Assembly (NCBI RefSeq): GCF_026619435.1
Contig: NZ_JAOVZQ010000001.1
Coordinates: 2,053,501-2,117,500 of the forward strand
From: Hoeflea ulvae
Lineage (GTDB): Bacteria; Pseudomonadota; Alphaproteobacteria; Rhizobiales; Rhizobiaceae
Length of the DNA: 64,000 nt
Direction of reading: 5' to 3'
Made by a program: the position numbers and the translations under genes. Positions 17,764 through 28,333 of this stretch are shown here, piece by piece; the first letter of the stretch is position 1, and each line of letters begins with the position of its first letter. Under the pieces are notes generated by a model, which was not told where the DNA came from, did not search any database, and saw nothing but the letters and a program-made list of their open reading frames with translations.

Positions 17764-19245
17764 TTACTCCCCGTCATTCTCCTCCGGCGCCGTCACCCGG
17801 ATCTCGCCGGCATGGGCCCGCGCAAATTCGGTTTTCAGGAACGCTTCGAGCAGCCTTGCGGGGAGCGTCACGGTCGCACGGTCGGCGTCGGGCAGGGCGT
17901 CGAAACGGCCGGCCTTGGAGCGCTTGCCATCGATCATGCCGCCGGCCACGGTGTTGAACGTGTCCGGATCAATCAGGATGAAGGCGCCGGTTTCCCGGTT
18001 GGTTTCGTAATTGTCGAAGATCGCCGTGTCTTCGAAATCGAGCTCGACCACGCCGATGCCGTTCATGGCGAGAAACGGCGCGTCATCCCAGTTGCCGGTG
18101 GTCAGGTCCAGCGCCGAGGTCGGGCGCACCATCACCCGCTGGCGGCGTGAGCCGGCCTTCAGCCAATAGCGTTTGCCGGGCACGATGCCGTCCAGCGACA
18201 GAGCCACCAGCCGGGCGTTGAAGGCGCGGCCGGTCTGCGGGCGCTGGTCGATGGCTGCGATCATGTCACCGCGGGCCACATCGACCGGACGATCGAGCAC
18301 CAGCGTGATGGCGTCGCCATGCACGGCGGCGTTGCGGACCAGATCATAGGTGACGATGGCCTTGACATTGGCCTCGACGCCGGAAGGCAGCACCACGACG
18401 CTGTCGCCCGGCTTGATTGAGCCGCCGGCGACAGTACCCTGATAGCCGCGGAAACCTTCGCCGGGGCGCGAGACCCGCTGCACCGGTAGCCGGAAGCCGG
18501 TGGTCTGGCCGGTGCGCTGGGTGGCTTTTTCAAGCGCTTCGACCAATGTCGGGCCGGTATACCACGGCATCACGTCATCGCCGCGCAGCACGATGTTTTC
18601 GCCTTTCAGCGCCGAGACCGGAATGGCTGTGACCTGACGCACGCCGAGCGACAGCGCGATTTCGCGGAATGAGCGCGCGATGGCCTGGAACCCGGCCTCG
18701 TCATATTCGCTCAGATCGATCTTGTTGACCGCCAGAACGAACTGCCGGATGCCCATCATCGCCGCGATTGTCGCATGCCGCCGGGTCTGTTCCAGAATGC
18801 CGGCGCGGGCGTCAACCAGCAGCACGGCGAGATCGGCGGTCGAGGCGCCGGTGGCCATGTTGCGGGTATATTGCACATGGCCGGGCGTGTCGGCGACGAT
18901 GAACGAGCGCCGGTCGGTGGCGAAATAGCGGTAGGCGACGTCGATGGTGATGCCCTGTTCGCGCTCCGCCTGGAGGCCATCGAGCAGCAGCGCGAAATCC
19001 GGCAGGCCGAGTTCGTTCTGCTTGCCGGTGGAATCGCGCCTGAGGGCCGCCGCCTGGTCTTCCTTCACCGCCTTGGTGTCCCACAGCAGCCGGCCGATCA
19101 GCGTCGACTTGCCGTCGTCCACAGAGCCACAGGTGATGAAGCGCAAGGGCCGGGCCTGGCGTCCGGCCTTTGCTGCCTGCGGGTCGGTGATGTGGGCGTC
19201 GTCGAGCGGCAGGGGCTGGGTGGCAGCGGAGGTAAGCGCGGTCAT
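17764..19245 (-). CDS. cysN: Sulfate adenylyltransferase subunit 1 (GTPase) CysN
   Basis: The 493-residue GTPase works with CysD to make adenosine 5'-phosphosulfate from sulfate and ATP. Translation-factor GTPase motifs are present: G1 CGSVDDGKST, DTPGH, and NKID in LAVNKIDLSEYD. Beta-barrel domains follow (VQRVSRPGEGFRGYQGTVAGG). The protein stops where a fused CysC kinase domain would begin in rhizobial NodQ/CysNC proteins, so it is a stand-alone CysN. ATG 19245 follows AAAGG. It is the third gene of cysH-cysD-cysN and converges with the kinase gene. Confidence 0.95.
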   Translation of the reverse strand: MTALTSAATQPLPLDDAHITDPQAAKAGRQARPLRFITCGSVDDGKSTLIGRLLWDTKAVKEDQAAALRRDSTGKQNELGLPDFALLLDGLQAEREQGITIDVAYRYFATDRRSFIVADTPGHVQYTRNMATGASTADLAVLLVDARAGILEQTRRHATIAAMMGIRQFVLAVNKIDLSEYDEAGFQAIARSFREIALSLGVRQVTAIPVSALKGENIVLRGDDVMPWYTGPTLVEALEKATQRTGQTTGFRLPVQRVSRPGEGFRGYQGTVAGGSIKPGDSVVVLPSGVEANVKAIVTYDLVRNAAVHGDAITLVLDRPVDVARGDMIAAIDQRPQTGRAFNARLVALSLDGIVPGKRYWLKAGSRRQRVMVRPTSALDLTTGNWDDAPFLAMNGIGVVELDFEDTAIFDNYETNRETGAFILIDPDTFNTVAGGMIDGKRSKAGRFDALPDADRATVTLPARLLEAFLKTEFARAHAGEIRVTAPEENDGE

Positions 19246-19291
19246 GTCATGTACCTTTGGGCAAAGCGAAAGCTGGCTGGACGAACAGGCA

Positions 19292-20224
19292 TCAGAAATA
19301 GCCTTCGCGTTTTTTCTTTTCCATCGAACCGGACTGGTCGCGGTCAATGGCCCGACCCTGGCGTTCCGATACCGTGGCGATCTCGAGTTCCTCAATCACC
19401 TCGTCAAGCGTCGTCGCTTCCGAACGCACAGCACCGGTAAGCGGGAAACATCCGAGCGTGCGGAACCGCACCATCTCTTCACGAACCTGCTCGCCGGGCA
19501 GCAGCTCCAGCCGCTTGTCCTCGGCCAGGATCAGCATCCCGTCACGCTCGACGACCTTGCGGCGCTTGGCGAAATAGAGCGGCACCAGATCGATGTTTTC
19601 GGCCTGGATGTAGCGCCAGATATCAACCTCGGTCCAGTTCGACAGCGGGAAGGCGCGCACGCTTTCGCCCGAGCGAATCATGCCATTGTAGATCGACCAC
19701 AGCTCGGGGCGCTGGTTGCGTGGGTCCCAAGCATGGTCGGGCGTGCGGAACGAATAGATCCGTTCCTTGGCGCGAGAGGCTTCCTCGTCGCGGCGGGCGC
19801 CGCCAAAGGCCGCATCGTAACGGCCCATGTCGAGCGACTGCTTCAGCGCCTGGGTCTTCATGATGTCGGTGTAGCGTGCCGACCCGTGGCTGAACGGGGT
19901 GACGTTGTCGCGCAGCCCGTCGGGGTTGGTGTGCGCGATCAGGTCCAGCCCGTGCCTGGCCACCACCTGATCACGGAAAGCGATCATTTCGGGAAACTTC
20001 CAGCCGGTGTCGATATGCACCAGCGGAAACGGCAGCTTGCCCGGATGAAACGCCTTCAGCGCCAGATGCAGCAGCACCGAGGAATCCTTGCCGATCGAAT
20101 AGAGCATCACCGGACGCTCGAATTCCGCCGCCACCTCACGAAAGATGTGGATCGCCTCGTTTTCCAGCGCCTTGAGATGCGGGTCGAGCGGCGGCTTGCC
20201 GCGCCCGTGTTCGATCACGTTCAT
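19292..20224 (-). CDS. cysD: Sulfate adenylyltransferase subunit 2 CysD
   Basis: This 310-residue subunit performs the adenylyl transfer of sulfate activation. It has the PP-loop ([20 protein letters not shown], about 40-59) and the CysD signature [10 protein letters not shown], and ends with [30 protein letters not shown] conserved sequence. ATG 20224 is preceded by AAAGGA. The large upstream open extension has no family match and overlaps cysH, so I discard it. It is 19 bases after cysH and 46 before cysN. Confidence 0.95.
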   Translation of the reverse strand: MNVIEHGRGKPPLDPHLKALENEAIHIFREVAAEFERPVMLYSIGKDSSVLLHLALKAFHPGKLPFPLVHIDTGWKFPEMIAFRDQVVARHGLDLIAHTNPDGLRDNVTPFSHGSARYTDIMKTQALKQSLDMGRYDAAFGGARRDEEASRAKERIYSFRTPDHAWDPRNQRPELWSIYNGMIRSGESVRAFPLSNWTEVDIWRYIQAENIDLVPLYFAKRRKVVERDGMLILAEDKRLELLPGEQVREEMVRFRTLGCFPLTGAVRSEATTLDEVIEELEIATVSERQGRAIDRDQSGSMEKKKREGYF

Positions 20225-20243
20225 GGGGAGTCCTTTGGAAAAT

Positions 20244-21062
20244 TCACGAGGCCGTGGCCGTGACTTTGGGTTGGCCATGAGCCGGGGACTGGGCGCGCGA
20301 GCCCGAAACCGAGGCCGACAAATGAAGACCGCATTCGCGGCGTTCGTCTTGCTCCCACCACCAGCGGCCGGCGCGCTCGGGCTCGCCCGGCTTGATGGCG
20401 CGGGTGCAGGGCTCGCAGCCGATCGAGGGAAAGCCGCGCGCATGCAGCGGATTGACCGGCACATCATCGGCTTTCGCCCGCGCCTGAAGCGTCTCGAGCG
20501 ACTGGTCGGCCAGCGGATTGATTTTCAAAAGGCAGCGGTCGGCATCCCATTCGGCCAGCGGCGCATTGGCCCGGTTGCCCGATTGGCCGCGGCGCAGGCC
20601 GGTCACCCAGATCTCGGCATCGGCCAGCGCCCGCCCCAGCGGCTGCAGCTTGCGCGCATGGCAGCAGGCATGCCGGGCTTCGACGCTGTCGTAAAACCCG
20701 TTCATGCCGTAAAGCGCAACAAAGCCGTCGACCTCGTCCTTCCACGGCTTGAACACTTCGATGGAGATCCCGTATTGCGCTTCCGTCGCTTCGATCAGCG
20801 CCAGGGTTTCGGCAAACAGCCGGCCAGTGTCGAGCGTGACGATGCGCAGATCGGCCTGGGTGGCGGCGATCACGGAGGTGAGAACCTGGTCTTCCAGTCC
20901 CAGCGATGTGGTGAACACCGCATGGCCCAGCGCCGCGATCCTGAGCATCCGTCCCGGCAGCGGCAACTGCGCCAGTTCGTCGGCAAGACGGGCGGCGAAT
21001 TCGGGTCCGTAGACCGGACGCGGCGAAACCTGATCGCGGGCAATGGCTTGGTGCAGGGGCAT
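20244..21062 (-). CDS. cysH: Adenylyl-sulfate (APS) reductase, assimilatory
   Basis: The 272-residue enzyme reduces APS to sulfite using thioredoxin. The iron-sulfur cysteine pairs [12 protein letters not shown] and GCEPCTRA mark the [4Fe-4S] APS-reductase branch, and the C-terminal catalytic cysteine is in ECGLH. This agrees with the lack of an APS kinase domain on CysN. GGAG lies eight bases before ATG 21062, so I prefer it over ATG 21089, which has no ribosome site. It is the first gene of the cysHDN operon and is divergent from cysQ. Confidence 0.94.
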   Translation of the reverse strand: MPLHQAIARDQVSPRPVYGPEFAARLADELAQLPLPGRMLRIAALGHAVFTTSLGLEDQVLTSVIAATQADLRIVTLDTGRLFAETLALIEATEAQYGISIEVFKPWKDEVDGFVALYGMNGFYDSVEARHACCHARKLQPLGRALADAEIWVTGLRRGQSGNRANAPLAEWDADRCLLKINPLADQSLETLQARAKADDVPVNPLHARGFPSIGCEPCTRAIKPGEPERAGRWWWEQDERRECGLHLSASVSGSRAQSPAHGQPKVTATAS

Positions 21063-21288
21063 GGTTGAGGCTCCAGTTGGTGAAGCCATAGTCGCGCCTT
21101 GCTGCCGTCAAAACGAGGCATCACAGTCTTTTTGTGCGCCCGGTTCAGGTCGGTTGTTCCGCCGGAAGCGCCAAGTGCCGCAAAATCTGCCCAATTCGGC
21201 GGGAAGATGCGGGCAACATTGCATTGACCGGGGTCGCCAAACATGTCACGCCAATCGGGTCGAGTAACAAGTATCACGGAGCCCGCTG

Positions 21289-22110
21289 ATGGGCGCGTTT
21301 GACTTTGATGATCCTACCACCGGCTCCGTTCAGGCGCTGATCCGGGAGCTTGAAACGGTAGCGATTGCTGCTGGTGAGGAGATTCTGGCAGTCCGCGCCG
21401 CGGGCGCCACGGTGACGGTCAAATCCGACCACACGCCGGTCACCCAGGCCGATCAGCGCGCCGAAGCCCTGATCCTCGATTTTCTCACCACATCCTATCC
21501 CGGCATTCCCGTGGTGGCCGAGGAACTGGCCGAGGCCGGCCGGTGCCCGAGCCACGCCGGGGACATGTTCTTTCTCGTCGATGCGCTCGACGGCACCGGC
21601 GATTTCATCGCCGGGCGCAACGAGTTCACCGTCAATATTGCGCTGATCCGCGGCCACACACCGGTGGCCGGCGTGGTCTATGCCCCGGCGCTGGGCAAGA
21701 TGTGGAGCGGGGTCACCGGTCATGCCCAGGTCGCCGAGGTCACGGCTGACGGCGAGATCATGGGCCAGCGCGACATTCACACCAGGCAGCGCCCGAAGAC
21801 ACCGGTGGCGCTGGTCAGCGTCACCCACAAGGAACCCGAAACCGACGCCTGGCTCGAAAGCATGCCCGAGCATGAAACCGCAAGCGTCGGTTCGTCACTG
21901 AAATTCTGCCTGCTGGCCGAGGGCCGCGCCGATGTCTATCCGCGTCTGGTCTGCCTCAAGCAGTGGGACATCGCCGCCGGTGATGCGGTGTTGCGGGCCG
22001 CCGGCGGCATGACGTTGACGCTCGACGGCATTCCGCTGCGCTACGGCGTCGAGGACGCGAATTTCGGCTGCGCCCGCTTCGTCGGCTGGGGCCAGGCGCC
22101 CAACGCCTAG
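21289..22110 (+). CDS. cysQ: 3'(2'),5'-bisphosphate nucleotidase CysQ
   Basis: The 273-residue phosphatase removes 3'-phosphoadenosine 5'-phosphate and related nucleotides formed in sulfate metabolism. Inositol-monophosphatase-family metal-binding motifs are clear: EEL near residue 80, DALDGTGDF near 98-106, and the C-terminal QWDIAAGDAVLRAAGG. Its placement opposite cysHDN supports the pathway assignment. ATG 21289 begins MGAFDFDDPTTGS, with a weak upstream purine stretch. Confidence 0.92.
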   Translation: MGAFDFDDPTTGSVQALIRELETVAIAAGEEILAVRAAGATVTVKSDHTPVTQADQRAEALILDFLTTSYPGIPVVAEELAEAGRCPSHAGDMFFLVDALDGTGDFIAGRNEFTVNIALIRGHTPVAGVVYAPALGKMWSGVTGHAQVAEVTADGEIMGQRDIHTRQRPKTPVALVSVTHKEPETDAWLESMPEHETASVGSSLKFCLLAEGRADVYPRLVCLKQWDIAAGDAVLRAAGGMTLTLDGIPLRYGVEDANFGCARFVGWGQAPNA

Positions 22111-22124
22111 ATCCCCGTTCCGAA

Positions 22125-22142
22125 GGCCCGCAGGTCCGGGCC
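22125..22142. terminator. Hairpin between convergent cysQ and betA
   Basis: GGCCCG at 22125-22130 pairs with CGGGCC at 22137-22142 over a six-base loop, followed by CTTGTTC. This is a plausible weak terminator for cysQ, and perhaps for betA from the other side. Confidence 0.45.
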
Positions 22143-22158
22143 CTTGTTCAACGCCGCT

Positions 22159-23835
22159 TCAGTTCTGTTTCAGCCGGTCGGTCTCGCGCCAGTCCGGGTT
22201 CATCCACGGTTCCAGATTGCTCGGCGCCAGCGGCGTGCGGCCCAGAATGTGGTCGGCGGCCTTCTCGCCGGTCATGATCGACGGGCCGTTGAGATTGCCA
22301 TTGGTCACCCGCGGGAAGATTGACGAGTCGGCCACCCGCAATCCGTCGACGCCGATGACACGGGTTTCCGGATCGACCACGGCAAGCGGATCGTCGGCCC
22401 GGCCCATCCGGCAGGTGCCGCAGGGGTGATAGGCGCTTTCGGCATGCTCGCGGATGAAGCCGTCGATCTCCTCGTCGCTCTGGATATCGCTGCCCGGCTG
22501 GATCTCCATGCCGCGATAGGGATCAAAGGCCGCCTGTCCAAACACCTCGCGGGTGATCCGCACCGCCCGGCGGAAATCGCGCCAGTCCTGCTCGTGGCTC
22601 ATATAGTTGAAACGGATCACCGGCGCGTCCTTGGCATTGCCCGAGCGCAAGGAGACCGCGCCGCGCGAGGCCGAACGCATCGGTCCGACATGGGCCTGGA
22701 AGCCATGCATCGGAGCTGCCGCCGTGCCGTCGTAGCGGATGGCGCCGGGCAGGAAATGGAACTGGATATCGGGGTAGGGCACGCCCGCTTCCGAGCGGAT
22801 AAAGCCGCAGGCCTCGAACTGGTTTGAGGTGCCGAGCCCGCGCCTGAGGAACAGCCACTGCGCCCCGATCAGCGCCTTGGAAAACAGGTTGAGCTTGGAA
22901 TAGAGCGTGATCGGCTGGATGCATTCCTGCTGGATATAGACTTCCAGATGATCCTGCAGATTGGCGCCGACGCCGGGCCGGTCGGCCACCACCTCAATGC
23001 CGTGCTCGGCCAGATGCGCGCCTGGACCGATGCCCGACAGCATCAACAGTTTCGGCGAATTGAACGCAGAGGCCGCAATCACAACCTCACGCAGTGCCTT
23101 AACGACTTGAATCTTGCCGTGAACCTCGATTTCCACGCCGGTGGCGCGGTGATTCTCGATGACAACACGCTGCGCCAGTCCCCTGACAAGACTCACGTTT
23201 TTGCGCTTCAGCGCCGGCTTCAGATAGGCCTCGGCGGTGGACCAGCGCTGACCCTTGTGGATGGTCTGTTCCATCAGGCCGAAGCCTTCCTGGCGCGATC
23301 CATTGTAGTCTTCGGTCACGCCATAGCCTGCCTGACGGCCCGCCTCGATGAAGGCATCAAACAGCGGATTGGCCGCCGGCCCGCGCTGCACATGCAACGG
23401 CCCATCGGTGCCGCGCCAGCCTTCTTCGCCGCCGATGCCGCCATTCTGGTGCGAGGTTTCCATGCGCTTGAAATAGGGCAGCACATCGGCAAACGACCAG
23501 CCGCTCGCTCCCTGGTCGGCCCAGTGGTTGAAGTCCTCGGCATGGCCGCGCACATACACCATGCCGTTGATCGAGGACGATCCGCCGATCACCTTGCCGC
23601 GCGGTGCGGCGAGCCGCCGGTTGCCCAGATTGGCCTCGGGCTCGGTTCTGTAACCCCAGTCATAGATTCCCATGTTCATCGGGAAGGACAGCGCTGCCGG
23701 CATCTGGATGAACGGGCCGAAATCCGAGCCGCCATGTTCGATGACGATCACCGAATGCTTGCCGTCCTCGCTCAACCGCGCGGCCATGGCCGAGCCGGCC
23801 GAACCGGCGCCGATGATAACGAAATCTGCTTGCAT
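22159..23835 (-). CDS. betA: Choline dehydrogenase BetA
   Basis: This 558-residue GMC-family flavoprotein oxidises choline to betaine aldehyde. The FAD dinucleotide motif is at the N-terminus ([21 protein letters not shown]), with GMC signatures [14 protein letters not shown] and [11 protein letters not shown]. The C-terminal active-site region is [10 protein letters not shown] and [23 protein letters not shown] lies six bases before ATG 23835; an ATG nine bases upstream has the AGGA directly abutting it and is less likely. It is the last gene of the bet operon, 22 bases after betB. Confidence 0.95.
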   Translation of the reverse strand: MQADFVIIGAGSAGSAMAARLSEDGKHSVIVIEHGGSDFGPFIQMPAALSFPMNMGIYDWGYRTEPEANLGNRRLAAPRGKVIGGSSSINGMVYVRGHAEDFNHWADQGASGWSFADVLPYFKRMETSHQNGGIGGEEGWRGTDGPLHVQRGPAANPLFDAFIEAGRQAGYGVTEDYNGSRQEGFGLMEQTIHKGQRWSTAEAYLKPALKRKNVSLVRGLAQRVVIENHRATGVEIEVHGKIQVVKALREVVIAASAFNSPKLLMLSGIGPGAHLAEHGIEVVADRPGVGANLQDHLEVYIQQECIQPITLYSKLNLFSKALIGAQWLFLRRGLGTSNQFEACGFIRSEAGVPYPDIQFHFLPGAIRYDGTAAAPMHGFQAHVGPMRSASRGAVSLRSGNAKDAPVIRFNYMSHEQDWRDFRRAVRITREVFGQAAFDPYRGMEIQPGSDIQSDEEIDGFIREHAESAYHPCGTCRMGRADDPLAVVDPETRVIGVDGLRVADSSIFPRVTNGNLNGPSIMTGEKAADHILGRTPLAPSNLEPWMNPDWRETDRLKQN

Positions 23836-23857
23836 GATGGTCATTCCTGATCTGCCC

Positions 23858-25324
23858 TCAATACGGGCTGTCGACCGGCCCGGTGGCCACATAGACGGTC
23901 TTGAGCTGGGTGTAATGCTCGATTGCCGCACGCGAGTTCTCGCGTCCGATGCCCGATTGCTTGACGCCGCCGAAGGGCATCTCGACCGGGGTCAAATTGT
24001 AGGTGTTGATCCAGGTGGTGCCGGCCTCGAAGCTGGCGACAACCCGGTGCGCGCGCGTGATGTCGGCGGTAAACACGCCGGCTGCCAGTCCGAACTGGGT
24101 GTCATTGGCGCGGGTGACCGCCTCGTCCTCGTCGTCAAACGGCAGCACGCTCATCACCGGTCCGAAAATTTCCTCGCGCGCGATGGTCATCTCGTCGGTG
24201 ACATCGGCAAAGACGGTTGGCTGGATCCAGGCGCCGTTCTCAAAACCCTGAAGCTCAGGCACGCCGCCGCCAATGACCAGCCGCGCGCCCTCGCGCTTGC
24301 CGCTGTCGATATAGCCCAGCACCTTGTCGCGCTGCGCCATCGAGACCATCGGTCCCAGATGGGTGTCGGGATCGAGCGGATCGCCGATGCGGATGGTTTC
24401 TGTGCGAGCCTTGAGCCGGTCGAGAAACCGGTCATAAACGCCGCGCTGGACAAACACGCGTGTGCCGTTCGAGCAGATCTGGCCGGTCGAATAGAAATTG
24501 CCCAGCATCGCGCCGCCGATCGCGCTTTCGAGATCCGCATCGTCAAACACCAGGATCGGCGATTTGCCGCCCAGTTCCATGGTCACCGCCTTGATGGTGG
24601 GGGCTGCGGCTGCCAGCACCTTGGCGCCGGTCGGCACCGAGCCGGTCAGCGACACCTTGGCGACGTCTGGATGGCTGGCAAGGGCAGCACCCACATCGCC
24701 ATAGCCCTGCACCACGTTGAAAATGCCGTGCGGCAGGCCTGCATCCTTGAAGGCCTCGGCCAGCTTGAGCGCTGTCAGCGGCGTCATTTCGGAGGGCTTG
24801 AAGATGAAGGCATTGCCGCTGGCCAGCGCCGGGGCCGATTTCCAGGCAGCGATCTGGATCGGATAGTTCCAGGCGCCGATGCCGGCGCAGACGCCGAGTG
24901 CCTCGCGGCGGGTATAGGCGAAATCGCCACCGCCGAGATCGATATGTTCCCCGGTGATCGCACCTGCCAGCCCGCCGAAATATTCCAGCGCGTCCGCTGC
25001 GGACGCCGCGTCGGCGACCAGCGTTTCCTGGATCGCCTTGCCGGTGTCGAGCGTCTCGATCCGAGACAACATGTCATTGCGCTCGCGCAGCAGCTGCGCC
25101 GTTCGCAGCAGGATGCGTCCGCGCTCGACACCCTTCAGCGCCGCCCAGGCCGGCTGCGCCGCGCGCGCCGCTGCGACCGCCTGGTCAATGATTGCCGGTG
25201 TTGCCGAATGCAGCCTGGCGTTCAGCTCGCCAGTGGCGGGATAGATGCTCTCGATCACCGCGCCTGCAGCGTCTTCAACGTAAGCGCCGGCAATGTGGTG
25301 CGAGGCGGGGGGCTGTGCATTCAT
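23858..25324 (-). CDS. betB: Betaine aldehyde dehydrogenase BetB
   Basis: The 488-residue NAD(P)+-dependent aldehyde dehydrogenase converts betaine aldehyde into glycine betaine. It has the ALDH catalytic glutamate in [10 protein letters not shown] and the nucleophilic cysteine in [12 protein letters not shown], plus [22 protein letters not shown] and [12 protein letters not shown]. Its ATG overlaps the gst stop as ATGA, so translation is coupled to the GST-like gene upstream. Confidence 0.95.
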   Translation of the reverse strand: MNAQPPASHHIAGAYVEDAAGAVIESIYPATGELNARLHSATPAIIDQAVAAARAAQPAWAALKGVERGRILLRTAQLLRERNDMLSRIETLDTGKAIQETLVADAASAADALEYFGGLAGAITGEHIDLGGGDFAYTRREALGVCAGIGAWNYPIQIAAWKSAPALASGNAFIFKPSEMTPLTALKLAEAFKDAGLPHGIFNVVQGYGDVGAALASHPDVAKVSLTGSVPTGAKVLAAAAPTIKAVTMELGGKSPILVFDDADLESAIGGAMLGNFYSTGQICSNGTRVFVQRGVYDRFLDRLKARTETIRIGDPLDPDTHLGPMVSMAQRDKVLGYIDSGKREGARLVIGGGVPELQGFENGAWIQPTVFADVTDEMTIAREEIFGPVMSVLPFDDEDEAVTRANDTQFGLAAGVFTADITRAHRVVASFEAGTTWINTYNLTPVEMPFGGVKQSGIGRENSRAAIEHYTQLKTVYVATGPVDSPY

Positions 25325-25965
25325 GTCGGTGTCCTCAGGCTTTCATAAGAGACCATCACGTGGTCGCGATAGTGTGGGCGCGCGCTCAGGCGGGCGTAAT
25401 AGGCGTCGAGCCTTGGTGTGTCGGCGCGCTCGAAATCCAGTGTGTAGTAGCGATAGAGCAGGTGGCCGGTAATCATGTCGGCAAAGGTCAGCTCGCCGCC
25501 ACCCAGATAGGGGCCGTCGCTGAGCCTTGTGTCGAGCATCAGCGCCAGCGGCTTGAGCGCATCCGCCGCCGCTTCAACCTGGCCCGGTTTCAGCAGCTTT
25601 GGCGAAAATCGCACCAGCGGATAGAAAAGCTGGCCGGTGAAGGCAGGTGCGAAACTGGTCTTGATCCACTCCGCCCACATGTCGAGCTGCACCCGGACGG
25701 CCGGGTCTCGCGGCCAGAACCGTTCATCGCCATAGCGGGCGGCGAGATAGCGCACGATGGCGGCACTCTCCCACATCGGCGCGCCATCGCCGTCACGCAC
25801 CGTCGGCACCAGCCCGTTCGGGTTCATCGCGAGATAGTCAGGCGTCCTGTTGCCGCCATATGAGTGGCCGACGTCGTGACGCTGATGCGCCAGCCCGAGT
25901 TCGGCAATGGCCCACATCACCGGCTGCACATTGGATGAGGTTGCGCGTCCCCAGACGGTCAGCAT
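25321..25965 (-). CDS. Glutathione S-transferase family protein inside the bet operon
   Basis: The 214-residue product has a thioredoxin-like GST N-domain ([53 protein letters not shown]) and an all-helical C-domain ([17 protein letters not shown]). It is cytoplasmic. A GGGGAG ribosome site precedes ATG 25965, one base after the betC stop, and its TGA overlaps the betB ATG. The tight coupling argues that it acts with choline/betaine metabolism, perhaps handling reactive aldehyde, but that is inference. It is not part of the classical betICBA set. Confidence 0.88.
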   Translation of the reverse strand: MLTVWGRATSSNVQPVMWAIAELGLAHQRHDVGHSYGGNRTPDYLAMNPNGLVPTVRDGDGAPMWESAAIVRYLAARYGDERFWPRDPAVRVQLDMWAEWIKTSFAPAFTGQLFYPLVRFSPKLLKPGQVEAAADALKPLALMLDTRLSDGPYLGGGELTFADMITGHLLYRYYTLDFERADTPRLDAYYARLSARPHYRDHVMVSYESLRTPT

Positions 25966-25966
25966 G

Positions 25967-27511
25967 TCATTCTCCCCTCGGAAAGCGCTTGGAATCCTCA
26001 AGCACATTGAGATCCATGTGGTTGCGCATATAGCGCTCCGAGGCCTTCTGCAGGGGCTGGAAATCCCACGGGTAATAATTGCCGTTCCTCAGCGCCTCAT
26101 AGACCACCCAGCGCCGCGCCTGGCTTTCGCGCACCTCGCTGTCGTAGCGTGTCATGTCCCACCGGTCCCGGACCTGGGTCATGCAGGCCGCGACCCGCTC
26201 CGCATGGGCGGGATCATCGGCCAGGTTGACGAGCTCGTCCGGATCGGCGTCGAGATCAAAGAGTTGCGGCGCATCGAGCTCGCAATGGATGAACTTGTAG
26301 CGCCCGTCACGGATCGCCACCAGCGGCGCTTCCGAGCCTTCCGCCGCATATTCCATCAGCACCGGTGCAGTCCGCGGTTCTCCAGCCATCACCGGCGTCA
26401 GGCTTTCGCCGTCGGTCCAGGGCGCCACCTCTTCAAGCGACACGCCGGCAAGCGCTGCCAGCGTCGGGGTGATGTCGAGATTGGAGGTCGGCTCCGAAAC
26501 CAGTTGCCCTTCGGCACCCGGCACCGCGATCATCAGCGGCACCCGCGCCGAGCCTTCAAAGAAGCTCATCTTGAACCACATGCCGCGCTCGCCCAGCATG
26601 TCGCCATGGTCGGAGCAGAACACCACGATGGTGTTGTCGGCCATGCGTGTGGCTTCGAGCGTTGCCAGAATGCCGCCGATCTTGTCGTCGAGATAGGAGA
26701 TATTGGCGAAATAGGCCTGCCGCGAGCGCCGGACATTGTCTTGCGTGATGTCGAAGCGCTCCGAATCATTGGCGTTGTAGAGCCGCTGCGAATGCTGATC
26801 CATCTCGGCATAGGGGATCGGCGGCACCCGGGGAGTGAGCTCCGGGCAGTCCGCGTAAAGATCCCAGTATTGCTTGCGCGCCACGTAAGGGTCATGCGGA
26901 TGGGTGAATGACACCGTCAGTGCCCGGGGCCGTGCATCGGGGGCCTCGCTCAGCCGTGAGAGCTGATGCAGCTTCTGGGTGGCGAAGAAGGCGACCTCGT
27001 CATCATATTCCATCTGGTTCGAGGTCTCGGCGACGCCGGCGCCGGTGACCGAACCGAGATTGTGGTACCACCAGTCGATCCGCTCGCCGGGCTTTCGGTA
27101 ATCCGGCGTCCAGCCGAAATCGGCAGGGTAGATGTCGGTGGTCAGCCGTTCCTCGAAACCATGCATCTGGTCGGGCCCGACGAAATGCATCTTGCCCGAC
27201 AGGCAGGTGTAGTACCCCGCGCGTCTGAGATGATGCGCATAGGTCGGAATGTCGGAGGCAAATTCGGCGGCATTGTCATAGACCCGGGTCCGCCGCGGCA
27301 ATTGTCCGGACATGAACGAGGCCCGTCCCGGCGCACAGAGCGGCGAGGCGGTATAGTTCTTCGAAAACCGCACCGAGCGCGCGGCCAGCTTCTTCAGGTT
27401 GGGCGCATGCAGAAACTCTGCCGGACCGTCGGGAAACAGGGTGCCGTTGAGCTGGTCGACCATGAGGATGAGAATGTTGGGCCTTTTGGCCTCGGCGCGT
27501 GCGTCGCTCAT
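25967..27511 (-). CDS. betC: Choline-sulfatase BetC
   Basis: This 514-residue alkaline-phosphatase-superfamily sulfatase hydrolyses choline-O-sulfate to choline and sulfate. The sulfatase signature is complete: [14 protein letters not shown] contains the C-x-P-x-R whose cysteine becomes formylglycine. [18 protein letters not shown] gives the first metal ligands, and [14 protein letters not shown] the later Asp/His pair. No signal peptide is seen, consistent with a cytoplasmic enzyme. Its ATG overlaps the betI stop as ATGA. The sulfate released could feed the cys genes next door. Confidence 0.94.
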   Translation of the reverse strand: MSDARAEAKRPNILILMVDQLNGTLFPDGPAEFLHAPNLKKLAARSVRFSKNYTASPLCAPGRASFMSGQLPRRTRVYDNAAEFASDIPTYAHHLRRAGYYTCLSGKMHFVGPDQMHGFEERLTTDIYPADFGWTPDYRKPGERIDWWYHNLGSVTGAGVAETSNQMEYDDEVAFFATQKLHQLSRLSEAPDARPRALTVSFTHPHDPYVARKQYWDLYADCPELTPRVPPIPYAEMDQHSQRLYNANDSERFDITQDNVRRSRQAYFANISYLDDKIGGILATLEATRMADNTIVVFCSDHGDMLGERGMWFKMSFFEGSARVPLMIAVPGAEGQLVSEPTSNLDITPTLAALAGVSLEEVAPWTDGESLTPVMAGEPRTAPVLMEYAAEGSEAPLVAIRDGRYKFIHCELDAPQLFDLDADPDELVNLADDPAHAERVAACMTQVRDRWDMTRYDSEVRESQARRWVVYEALRNGNYYPWDFQPLQKASERYMRNHMDLNVLEDSKRFPRGE

Positions 27512-28101
27512 ACAGTCCTCCCGCGAATTTCCAGAAGTTGCGTCTCGATGTGATCCTCGACCAGCGCCACGGCGTCATAGCGTGCCGGCCCGGTGCCCAG
27601 CGCCTTGCGGATATAGAGCCCGTCGATCATCGCGGCCGCACCTTCGGCAATGCGCTCGGCATCGCTCTCGCCGGCCAGCGGGCTCAATCCGCTCATCAGG
27701 TTGGAATGCAGCCGCCGGGCGTAAATCGACAGCAGCCGCCGGATTTCCGGGGCCCGCTGGGCATCGACATAGAATGCCAGCCAGGCCGCCACCACCTCGT
27801 CGGAAAACTGCTTGTCGGAAAAACTCACCGCAATCACCGCCGAGATCCGGGCGCGGCTGGTTCTGGCGTTTTTCAGCGCCTGTTCGGCATCCTGTCGGAG
27901 ATCGCGCAGCAGCGCGCGGACGGATTCGATGATCAGTTGATGCTTGGAGCCGAAATAGTGATGCGCCAGCGCCGGCGAGACGCCGGCGCGTCCGGCGATG
28001 TCCGACATCGTCACATCCATCGTGCCGCGCGCGCCGATGGCCTCGATGGCAGCGTCTGTCAGCGCCTTGCGGCGGATAGGTTCCATGCCGATTTTAGGCA
28101 T
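27508..28101 (-). CDS. betI: Choline-responsive repressor BetI (TetR family)
   Basis: The 197-residue regulator has a TetR-type helix-turn-helix near residues 25-50 ([28 protein letters not shown]) and begins [22 protein letters not shown], like rhizobial BetI. It should repress the bet operon until choline is present. GGAGAG lies upstream of ATG 28101. It is the first gene of a five-gene chain in which betI/betC and gst/betB overlap by four bases. The operator lies about 57 bases upstream. Confidence 0.94.
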   Translation of the reverse strand: MPKIGMEPIRRKALTDAAIEAIGARGTMDVTMSDIAGRAGVSPALAHHYFGSKHQLIIESVRALLRDLRQDAEQALKNARTSRARISAVIAVSFSDKQFSDEVVAAWLAFYVDAQRAPEIRRLLSIYARRLHSNLMSGLSPLAGESDAERIAEGAAAMIDGLYIRKALGTGPARYDAVALVEDHIETQLLEIRGRTV

Positions 28102-28158
28102 ATCAAGCTCTCCAGGTGTTGGATCGGCCCGCATGCGGGCCAGAGCTGGAATGTAGGT

Positions 28159-28178
28159 TTGATTGACTGCTCAATCAA
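28159..28178. promoter_or_regulatory. BetI operator (perfect 8-4-8 palindrome)
   Basis: TTGATTGA at 28159-28166 and TCAATCAA at 28171-28178 form a perfect inverted repeat around CTGC. The TTGATTGA half-site agrees with known BetI-type operators of choline operons. It lies directly upstream of betI, so repression of the whole operon, including betI, is expected. Confidence 0.85.
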
Positions 28179-28333
28179 TGAAAATCCCTGTTTTGCATTA
28201 AGCAGCCGTATCCACGCCGCGCGGCCACGCGGTGTCTGTCGGATTGATGGTATTTGCGGCGGGTCCGTCATCAGGCCGGAGGCAGCTATGGCGGCGGGAT
28301 CAACTCGCCGCCGCCATGAGGGGTGCCCGGCCG

